Part shown: positions 1 to 5,535 of the stretch, one piece after another
Layout of the letters: each line of letters starts with the position of its first letter
How positions within the stretch are numbered: position 1 is the stretch's first letter
From: Verrucomicrobiota bacterium
Lineage (GTDB): Bacteria; Verrucomicrobiota; Verrucomicrobiia; Limisphaerales; UBA1412
Length of the DNA: 6,767 bases
Direction: 5' to 3'
NCBI GenBank assembly: GCA_017557085.1
Contig: JAFZAR010000071.1
Coordinates: forward strand, 1-6,767
Notes under the pieces: model-generated
Told to the model about the DNA's origin: nothing
Seen by the model: only the letters and a program-made list of their open reading frames with translations
The model's database searches: none
Position numbers and translations under genes: made by a program

Positions 1-990
1 ATTTTTTATCAGGCCGGTCTCCGCAACCGCGGCAAAGGAACCGCTTCGCTTACACCACATAATATCCACATCAATCTGCCCAAAGACCGCGACTGGGAAG
101 GACGCTCTTCATTTAACACGAATACAAAGGACACCTATTGCCAAATCATTTCCAGCGTCATCGCCAGAGAAATCGGTCTGCCCATGGCGGAATCGCGTCC
201 TGTAAAGGTGCGCATCAACGGTGAAGATCTTGCGAATCCCATCGCGCCTCAATTCGGCTCTTATGCCGGGAATGAACCGATGAACAGTGATTTTGTTGAC
301 CGTCAATTTCCATTGGATAACAACGGCAATCTCTACCGTGGAAAGCGCTATGCCTATCCGCAGAATTTGGGTGTCGCTGATCTCGGCTGGAGAACGGAAA
401 GCTGGACCACCTACACAAATGCTTATGTCAAAGAAAACAACAGCATGGAAAATGACTGGTCGGATCTGGTAGAACTGATCCGTGTATTGAACAAGACATC
501 CAATGAGGAATATGTGGAAGCAGTAAAAAACACTGTGAATGTTGAAAACTGGATGCGTTACTTCGCGCTGAACACACTTTTGGCCAATCAGGAAACTTGT
601 CTGGCGACCGGTGTTGGTGATGATTTTGCCCTCTATCGCGGAGAAAAAGATCCACGCTTTTCGCTAATCGTCTATGACATGGATTCCGTGATGGGACTGG
701 GTGAACGCACGGAACCTTATCGGAAAACTATTTGGCCGATGAATGAACTGCCCGCCGTCAGGCGCTTCATGACAAACAGCGCGTTCTCACCGCTTTATTT
801 CAAACATCTTCGAGAACTGGGAACTGGTATTTTTTCTCCGGAAAAGATGAACGCTCTTTTAGACAATGTACTGGGAGATTGGATCAGTCCTACCGCATTG
901 AATAATATGAAAACATTCAATGCCAATCATGTGGCTTATGTGCTTTCGCAAATTCCCGGAAAATTTTCCATCAGCAATACATTTGAAGAG
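1..990 (+). other. CotH kinase domain of gene A (N-terminal part missing)
   Basis: Residues 1-330 fit the CotH protein-kinase superfamily. Visible landmarks are GLRNRG (6-11) followed by NLPKDRDWEG (25-34), the 'VRINGED' strand just after residue 62, NDWSDL (151-156), a GDDFALYRG segment (206-214) and the DxD motif Y225-D-M-D-S-V-M-G232. In characterised CotH kinases the acidic residues of this last motif bind the metal that holds ATP, so D226 and D228 are the predicted metal ligands. The helical tail with FAPxY-like 'FSPLYFKHLREL' follows, as in the family. The subtype, with 'NEPMNSDF' and 'GNLYRG' in the middle, resembles CotH proteins of Verrucomicrobia and Planctomycetes more than the Bacillus spore-coat kinase. 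Activity is inferred from intact motifs; the missing N-lobe residues cannot be judged. Confidence 0.9.
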
Positions 991-3900
991 ATCAACGGTT
1001 ATCCCGCCGTTCACAAGGCGGATCTTCTGCTGGAAGGTACCGCCGACGCGGAACATACATCGCAGATTACCATCAACGGCATCCCCGTAGATTATACAGC
1101 TTGGCAAGGGAAATGGAGCCGACGGCTGGAATTGAATCCGGGATTGAATTTTATCATCATCAAAATTTATGATTTGGACGGCAATGAGATCGAATACAAA
1201 GAGCAGTACGTCTTGTACGATACCGGATCAACGCATATTCTGGACACAGATACGATCACAGAGGATACCACTATGACCGCGGCTGATGGCCCTTGGCAAA
1301 TCAATAAAAAATTAACTATTGCCGCGGGAGCGACACTCACTATCGAACCCGGAACGTGTGTCTATCTGAATACAGGGGTCACACTCTCCCCAGCCAGAAA
1401 TGCACGCATCGTGGCTGAAGGTACAGAGGAATCCCCTATCGTACTGGCCGGGATTCCCGGTGGTGGTCGCTGGTCCAGCATTACCTTTAATCATACCGGT
1501 GTGGTTCGAGCGGAAGGTGATCTCGAAAATCGTTTCTGTCATGTGCATTTTAAAGATTTTAATGGTGTCGCGGCCATCAACTGTAATTACGGAACATTCT
1601 TTCTGGATCATTTAACCTTTGGTACAACAGACTGTCAATATATCAATTTGAACTGGTGTTCCTTTATGATCAGTCACTGCCGTTTTCCGGAGTCCACCGG
1701 TGATATGCAGCTGGTTCGTGCCGCGGGCGGTACATTGATGGGAGGACGGGGCATCTTTTACCGGAATTATTTTGGGAAAGTTTACGGACATAATGACCCG
1801 GCTGACATCACGGATGGAAACTGGACTGAGTCCGGAAAATTCCAAATCATCGAAAATGTTTTCATGGGCAGCGGAGATGACCTGCTGGATTTGGATGGAA
1901 CGGACGCGTGGGTCGAAGGAAACATCCTGATGCATTCCCACCAGAATAAATCCTGGGGCGGGGCCTCAGCCATCAGCGGAGGCAAAGACGAAAGCCGTAC
2001 TTCCGAGCTGTATATCACGGGAAATCTTTTTTATGATGATGACCATGCGGTCAAAGCCAAAGACAATAATTTTCACGTTGTGGTCAATAATACGATCGTG
2101 CGGATCACAAACGAAGGTGGCAACGACAGTGACTGTGGGATGCTGGGCTGTGTGGATGTCGGATATGCAGAATCAAAGGGATACTATTTCCAGGATAACA
2201 TTACCTACGACATCAAAAATGTTCTGCGCGGTCACACCAATGCTGTGATCACTTTCGAGGGCAATCTATTGAGCAAACCCTGGGACACCACAGAAGAATG
2301 GGCACGCGGTGGAAATAATTCCTTATGCGATCCGAAATTTACATATATTCCCGCTGTGGAAGAGACTTTGAATTTCCAAACATGGGAACAGGCGCAAATC
2401 ATGAAAAAGTGGTTCGCTCCGCAAGCTGAATCCCCTGCCATTGGAACCGCTGAAAATGGTCGTAATAAGGGACTGTACACACACCGTGGTGTCAGTATTT
2501 CAGGTGAACCGTCCACTCCTGTCAGCAATAGAAATATTCAGCTTCAAATCGGTTCCTGCTACGGTGATTTCGGAGTAGATGTTCCCGATTTGCCCAACGG
2601 TGCAGGATATATCGCATACCGGTATCGTCTGAATCGGGACGGAATCTTTGGCGAGTGGAGCGATGAACATCCTATTACACAGCCGCTGGTGCTGAATAAT
2701 CTGGAAGATGGTGTTTATTTTGTGGAGGTCTCCGGCAAGAAACATATCGGTGCTTGGGATGATGATCCTTATATGGGTGAAGCACTCTATGTGGCACGCT
2801 CCGCCACCTGGGAGATCAACACCAACGTATCCAGTGAACAAACTTTGCCGCGAGTCCGATTGAATGAGATCGACTTTAAAAAACGGCAGATCGAAATCCT
2901 GAATTTTGGAGATGAAGAAATTGATATGACAGGATTCTCCATTACAGACGATCCCGAACTGCCAGGGAAAATCGGATTATCTGAAATCGGTCAGTTGATT
3001 CCGAATGCATATGGTGTTATTCCAACCGGTGATCTTCTAACCTTGGACATACATGGAGGACAGCTCTATTTGATGCAGGGTGAAACGGTATGTGATTCTG
3101 TCAGCTGGGGACAAAACATCCTTGAATACACGCTGGGCCGCATGAACACGAGTCAATGGACACTTTGCACGCCGACACCTGGATCCGAAAATCTGTGTAT
3201 CGAATTAGGAGACGTATACACACTGAAAATCAATGAATGGCTCACATCAGAGCAATCCATCGGTACAGATGATTTTATTGAAATCTATAATCCCGGATCG
3301 CTGCCAATCACGATGGGTGGTCTCTTTTTATCGGATGCCCCAATGAATTTGAACCGCTCGGCGATCGCTGGCAACACATATATTCCCGCACATGGATTCG
3401 CCGTCTTTATTGCTGATGGCAAACCGGAATCGGGATATGATCATCTGAATTTTAAACTTTCCGCGTCCATTGGCAGTATCTTCCTATCGGATTCAGAATC
3501 AAACATCATCGATTCTGTTGCCTATCATTCCCAGAAATCGGATATTTCATCTGGACGCGTACCCAACGGCGGTGATGTTATTTTAAGTTTCGATCCGCCT
3601 ACACCGGGAACAAAAAATGTGGGTTACAGTCTGACACGACAGATCGAAACTGAAAGTGTCACGCTGATATCCATGACGAATCAGTGGAAGTTCGATCAAA
3701 GCGGAACGAACTTATTAAAAGCATGGAGAGAGAATGATTATGACGACTCCGAATGGGAAACCGGATGCGCTCTTTTTTACAATGAATATGAACCGCTGCC
3801 GGCACCAAAGAATACACCTCTCAAATTGGGCCCCGTTACCTATTATTTCCGCACGACCTTCGATGTGACTGAAGAAGAAGCGAACGATTGGAACAATCCT

Positions 3901-5454
3901 GATTCTTATTGGCAATTTCATCTGTATGCGATTTTGGATGACGGCATCGTGGTTTATCATGACAATGAAGAATTCTGCCGGGTCAATATGCGTGACGGTG
4001 ATGTTTACTACACCACATTCGCAATCAGCAATGAAGGCCGACTGCAGGGACCATATGCAGTGGAACTGCCAAACCTCCATGCTGGCACGAACTATATCGC
4101 AGCCGAACTTCATCAGGATAAACCGGGCAGCTCTGACGCGGTCATGGGGATCGAATTGCTGGCCGAGCGCTATGTCACAAACTATATCCCTTCTGTCCCC
4201 TGCGCACGCATTAGCGAAATCTTTGCCGCGAGCCACACATATCGCTGGAATAAGGAAGATCTTTGTGACTGGATCGAATTATTCAATCCAACAGAGACTG
4301 CATTGGATCTGGGAGGAATGAGCCTAAGCAACGATCCCGAACAACCGACACGCTTTGTTTTCCCACCGAATAGCATTCTGGAATCGGGAAAATATTTGGT
4401 CATTTCCTGTTCTGATTCGCCAGTAGAATCGGGCAGTCCTGTTGCGCCGTTCGATCTGAGTAAAAATGGCGACACGGTTTACCTTTTCGCTGCTGACGGT
4501 TCATTGATGGATTCTGTCCGGTACGGTTTCCAAACTTCGGATCTGAGCATTTCACGAATGTGCTGGAGTCGGGATGACTGGCAGCTTTCCGCTCCTACAC
4601 CGGGTAAGCCGAATCGGGCACTGGAGCTTGACGATGCCTGTCAAGTAAAAATCAATGAATGGATGGCCACACCCCGCAGCGGTGGTGACTGGTTTGAATT
4701 ATACAATCCCGGCACTCGTCCCGTCGATCTCAGCGGCTATTACCTCACCGATGACCTTGGTGATCTAACGCAATATCGCATTCCCAATCGTTCCTATCTG
4801 GGAGCAGGTCTGCATGCGTGGATCAAGATCATGGCCGACGAGGAACTGGAGAAAGGTGCACATCATGTCAACTTCAAACTCAGCGGTTCCGGTGAAACAT
4901 TGACACTGGTCGATCCCCGTGGAGCAATCGCTGACATCGTGACTTTTGCAAAACAGGAAAAAGGCATTTCCGAAGGACGTTATCCCGACGGCAGCGATTT
5001 GATTTATACATTTGAATATGATACACCCGGTGCGCGTAATATCCTGGGCGCATATCCTGATGACTTTGACGCGGACACCGATGGTATGCCGGATGCATGG
5101 GAATTGAAATATCAATTTGATCCTAATGATCCTTCTGACGCAACATTGGATGCGGACGGGGATGGATTAACCAATATTGAAGAATACTGGATACAAACCG
5201 ATCCGCTGGATCCGGAAGATTGTCTAAAGATTTTCAACATCCACCTAGAATCCATTGAAAATGAGCGATGGGTGATATTCGAGATACCCGTCGTCCAAGG
5301 GCTGGATTATCTTGTGGAATACCGCACGAATGAACAACAAGCCTGGGAGACACTCGTTTCCCTGCCCGATATTGCCCAAACAGAATTACTCGAAATCAAA
5401 GCTCCGTGGCAGGAGCATGACAACGTTTTCTATCGTCTTATCGTTCTGCCCTGA
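1..5454 (+). CDS. Giant secreted CotH-kinase / beta-helix / lamin-tail multidomain protein (5' partial)
   Basis: The frame is open from the first base, so the N-terminus lies outside the window. The first ATG (184, residue 62 of the visible protein) sits inside the kinase domain and is not the start. Visible order by window residue: CotH kinase 1-330, beta-sandwich 333-409, parallel beta-helix 410-838, fibronectin-like 844-940, LTD1 951-1066, LTD2 1073-1208, jelly-roll 1216-1395, LTD3 1402-1539, LTD4 1548-1683, two calcium loops 1687-1741, C-terminal beta domain 1742-1817. CotH proteins are atypical kinases of secreted targets; the other modules are typical of extracellular binding. Gene B, 9 bases downstream, opens with a signal peptide, an LTD and about 330 residues before the point matching base 1 here, so if the architecture is shared the full protein would be about 2150 residues. 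It ends with tandem stops TGA TAA. No LPxTG, PEP-CTERM or C-terminal membrane segment is visible. Family is confident; substrate and role are unknown. Confidence 0.93.
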   Translation: MFYQAGLRNRGKGTASLTPHNIHINLPKDRDWEGRSSFNTNTKDTYCQIISSVIAREIGLPMAESRPVKVRINGEDLANPIAPQFGSYAGNEPMNSDFVDRQFPLDNNGNLYRGKRYAYPQNLGVADLGWRTESWTTYTNAYVKENNSMENDWSDLVELIRVLNKTSNEEYVEAVKNTVNVENWMRYFALNTLLANQETCLATGVGDDFALYRGEKDPRFSLIVYDMDSVMGLGERTEPYRKTIWPMNELPAVRRFMTNSAFSPLYFKHLRELGTGIFSPEKMNALLDNVLGDWISPTALNNMKTFNANHVAYVLSQIPGKFSISNTFEEINGYPAVHKADLLLEGTADAEHTSQITINGIPVDYTAWQGKWSRRLELNPGLNFIIIKIYDLDGNEIEYKEQYVLYDTGSTHILDTDTITEDTTMTAADGPWQINKKLTIAAGATLTIEPGTCVYLNTGVTLSPARNARIVAEGTEESPIVLAGIPGGGRWSSITFNHTGVVRAEGDLENRFCHVHFKDFNGVAAINCNYGTFFLDHLTFGTTDCQYINLNWCSFMISHCRFPESTGDMQLVRAAGGTLMGGRGIFYRNYFGKVYGHNDPADITDGNWTESGKFQIIENVFMGSGDDLLDLDGTDAWVEGNILMHSHQNKSWGGASAISGGKDESRTSELYITGNLFYDDDHAVKAKDNNFHVVVNNTIVRITNEGGNDSDCGMLGCVDVGYAESKGYYFQDNITYDIKNVLRGHTNAVITFEGNLLSKPWDTTEEWARGGNNSLCDPKFTYIPAVEETLNFQTWEQAQIMKKWFAPQAESPAIGTAENGRNKGLYTHRGVSISGEPSTPVSNRNIQLQIGSCYGDFGVDVPDLPNGAGYIAYRYRLNRDGIFGEWSDEHPITQPLVLNNLEDGVYFVEVSGKKHIGAWDDDPYMGEALYVARSATWEINTNVSSEQTLPRVRLNEIDFKKRQIEILNFGDEEIDMTGFSITDDPELPGKIGLSEIGQLIPNAYGVIPTGDLLTLDIHGGQLYLMQGETVCDSVSWGQNILEYTLGRMNTSQWTLCTPTPGSENLCIELGDVYTLKINEWLTSEQSIGTDDFIEIYNPGSLPITMGGLFLSDAPMNLNRSAIAGNTYIPAHGFAVFIADGKPESGYDHLNFKLSASIGSIFLSDSESNIIDSVAYHSQKSDISSGRVPNGGDVILSFDPPTPGTKNVGYSLTRQIETESVTLISMTNQWKFDQSGTNLLKAWRENDYDDSEWETGCALFYNEYEPLPAPKNTPLKLGPVTYYFRTTFDVTEEEANDWNNPDSYWQFHLYAILDDGIVVYHDNEEFCRVNMRDGDVYYTTFAISNEGRLQGPYAVELPNLHAGTNYIAAELHQDKPGSSDAVMGIELLAERYVTNYIPSVPCARISEIFAASHTYRWNKEDLCDWIELFNPTETALDLGGMSLSNDPEQPTRFVFPPNSILESGKYLVISCSDSPVESGSPVAPFDLSKNGDTVYLFAADGSLMDSVRYGFQTSDLSISRMCWSRDDWQLSAPTPGKPNRALELDDACQVKINEWMATPRSGGDWFELYNPGTRPVDLSGYYLTDDLGDLTQYRIPNRSYLGAGLHAWIKIMADEELEKGAHHVNFKLSGSGETLTLVDPRGAIADIVTFAKQEKGISEGRYPDGSDLIYTFEYDTPGARNILGAYPDDFDADTDGMPDAWELKYQFDPNDPSDATLDADGDGLTNIEEYWIQTDPLDPEDCLKIFNIHLESIENERWVIFEIPVVQGLDYLVEYRTNEQQAWETLVSLPDIAQTELLEIKAPWQEHDNVFYRLIVLP
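997..1227 (+). other. Small Ig-like beta-sandwich linking kinase and beta-helix in gene A
   Basis: About 77 residues (333-409) contain 'ITINGIPV', a tryptophan-containing strand 'WQGKWSRRLEL', then 'NPGLNFIIIKIYDLDGNEIE'. This 'binding of a name to a value' pattern (NGxxV, W, L.PGLN, xVxxxDxxGN) is common in Ig-like linkers of secreted bacterial proteins that precede a beta-helix. It probably acts as a spacer. No catalytic motif is visible. Confidence 0.6.
1228..2515 (+). other. Right-handed parallel beta-helix domain of gene A
   Basis: Residues 410-838 open with the capping pattern 'LTIAAGATLTIEPGT' (GATLTIEPGT at 443-452), then 'IVAEGTEESPIVLAG', which is the usual start of a pectate-lyase-like helix. 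Successive coils follow with Asn-led turns: IIENVF, VEGNIL, ITGNLF, VNNTIV, FQDNIT and FEGNLL. The domain closes with 'CDPKF' and 'ESPAIGTAENGRNKG', typical of the last coil of such helices. This fold binds or cleaves polysaccharides in many families, or serves as an adhesin stalk. A GSGDDLLDLDG segment lies mid-helix, but I cannot recognise a complete catalytic set, so carbohydrate binding is as likely as cleavage. Confidence 0.82.
2530..2820 (+). other. Fibronectin-like beta-sandwich in gene A
   Basis: Residues 844-940 show 'YIAYRYRLNRDGIFGEWSDE', then 'ITQPLVLNNLEDGVYFVEVSG', then 'ARSATWEIN'. A tyrosine-rich strand, a W-S turn, an 'I..PL.L..L.DG.Y...V.G' core and a final 'TW' strand are features of fibronectin-III-like or Y_Y_Y-like modules in secreted PVC proteins. 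It likely spaces the beta-helix from the lamin-tail array. No binding-site motif is recognised. Confidence 0.6.
2851..3198 (+). repeat. Lamin-tail domain 1 of gene A (short, divergent copy)
   Basis: Residues 951-1066 begin with RVRLNEIDF and end with CTPTPGSENL, the closing PTPG..N signature shared by all the LTD copies here. The usual DWIELYNP strand is replaced by 'QIEILNFGDEEIDMTGFSITDDP', and the loop before it is absent, so this copy is about 20 residues shorter than its neighbours. LTD folds are immunoglobulin-like and in bacteria occur in surface proteins, often beside hydrolases or kinases. The linker 'IELGDVYTLKINEW' leads straight into LTD2. Confidence 0.75.
3217..3624 (+). repeat. 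Lamin-tail domain 2 of gene A
   Basis: Residues 1073-1208 show the full pattern: KINEW at the first strand, DFIEIYNPGS, the 'LFLSD' strand, IPAHGFAVFIADG, HLNFKLSASIGSIFLSD, IDSVAYHSQ, GRVPNGG and PPTPGTKN at the end. It aligns closely with LTD4 (KINEW, FELYNPG, HVNFKLSGSGETLTLVD, GRYPDGS, TPGARN), which marks the two as internal repeats. Likely a structural or ligand-binding surface module. Confidence 0.85.
3646..4185 (+). other. Jelly-roll (galactose-binding-like) domain between the two LTD pairs
   Basis: Residues 1216-1395 contain 'QWKFDQSGTNL', 'WRENDYDDSEWETGCALF', 'LKLGPVTYYFRTTFDV', 'YAILDDGIVVYHDNEEFCR' and 'AGTNYIAAELHQDKPGSSD'. The W.......G..L...W....DDS.W..G pattern followed by TYYFR..F, a DDG..VY.N turn and TNYIA.E.HQ is a recognisable jelly-roll module found in PVC LTD proteins and related to galactose-binding-like folds. 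It may bind a glycan, or may only separate the LTD pairs. No specific ligand residues can be assigned. Confidence 0.78.
4204..4617 (+). repeat. Lamin-tail domain 3 of gene A
   Basis: Residues 1402-1539 begin with ARISEIFAASH, then DLCDWIELFNPTETALDLGG, LSNDPEQPTRFVFPP, a 'GKYLVISCSDS' strand, FDLSKNGDTVYLFAADG, DSVRYGFQ, and close with SAPTPGKPNRA. The DWIELFNP strand, 'NGDTVYLF' strand and PTPG end are the LTD signature. The linker 'ALELDDACQVKINEW' mirrors the LTD1-LTD2 linker. Confidence 0.87.
4642..5049 (+). repeat. Lamin-tail domain 4 of gene A
   Basis: Residues 1548-1683 read KINEWMATPRSGGDWFELYNPG, then VDLSGYYLTDD, 'YRIPNRSYLGAG', HHVNFKLSGSGETLTLVD, GRYPDGSDLIYTF and TPGARNILG. It is the closest internal relative of LTD2. 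The chain passes directly from here into the acidic calcium-loop segment. Confidence 0.87.
5059..5223 (+). other. Two EF-hand-like calcium-binding loops (thrombospondin-3/dockerin style)
   Basis: Two 12-residue loops are visible: D1690-x-D-x-D1694-G-M-P-D1698-x-W-E1701, and D1717-A-D-G-D-G-L-T-N-I-E-E1728. Both place acidic residues or Asn at positions 1, 3, 5, 9 and 12 of a canonical EF-hand loop. The flanking 'DAWELKYQFDPNDPSDA' and 'YWIQTDPLDPED' are the usual helices and DP turns of this repeat type. In secreted PVC proteins it usually stiffens the C-terminal stalk by binding calcium. Binding itself is inferred. Confidence 0.85.
5224..5451 (+). other. Short C-terminal beta domain ending in FYRLIVLP
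   Basis: Residues 1742-1817 form a small beta-rich segment with 'VVQGLDYLVEYRTNEQQAW' and the end 'DNVFYRLIVLP'. This Y.VEY.T....W..L ... FYRL pattern often ends long secreted proteins of Verrucomicrobia and relatives, directly after a DxDxDG calcium repeat as here. Its function is not established; a sorting or anchoring role is possible. No hydrophobic C-terminal helix is present. Confidence 0.6.
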
Positions 5455-5463
5455 TAACAACGA
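5455..5463 (+). other. Nine-base intergenic gap with second stop and no Shine-Dalgarno
   Basis: Gene A ends in TGA (5452-5454) followed at once by in-frame TAA (5455-5457), then two codons and the ATG of gene B in the same frame. The 20 bases before that ATG have no AGGAGG-like run, so gene B probably starts by coupling to termination of gene A or by an SD-independent route. No hairpin terminator is visible, which supports one transcript. Confidence 0.75.
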
Positions 5464-5535
5464 ATGAATCATATCAAAACAAAATCATTGCTAATAACAG
5501 GAATCCTCTGTCTGCAAACATGGGGAACCTTCGCT
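5464..5535 (+). other. Sec signal peptide of gene B
   Basis: The n-region MNHIKTK carries two lysines, the hydrophobic core runs SLLITGILCLQ, and the cleavage pattern is T22-F-A24 before GG, so residues 1-24 are predicted to be removed by signal peptidase I. The cysteine at 16 is preceded by G-I-L and is not a convincing lipobox, so a lipoprotein is unlikely. Confidence 0.85.

Noticed and set aside
184..186. ATG 184 as the start of gene A
   Set aside because: The frame is open back to base 1 and the 61 upstream codons encode conserved CotH sequence (GLRNRG, LPKDRDWEG), so this is an internal methionine.
1612..1941. Minus-strand open frame of 109 codons
   Set aside because: Opposite the beta-helix, with no familiar protein pattern.
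1228..2515. Beta-helix as an active polygalacturonase or pectate lyase
   Set aside because: A GDD segment is present, but the other family motifs of GH28 (NTD, GHG, RIK) and the PL1 Arg/Lys set are not visible; kept only as a possible site.
3715..4236. Minus-strand open frame of 173 codons
   Set aside because: It lies wholly opposite the well-supported jelly-roll coding region, shows no recognisable domain and has no visible ribosome site; it is a shadow of gene A.
5430..5470. Rho-independent terminator between the genes
   Set aside because: No stable inverted repeat followed by a T-run is visible in or around the 9-base gap.
5464..5535. Lipoprotein signal (lipobox) at C16 of gene B
   Set aside because: The residues before the cysteine are G-I-L, which do not fit [LVI][ASTVI][GAS]C, and a good signal-peptidase-I site follows at A24.
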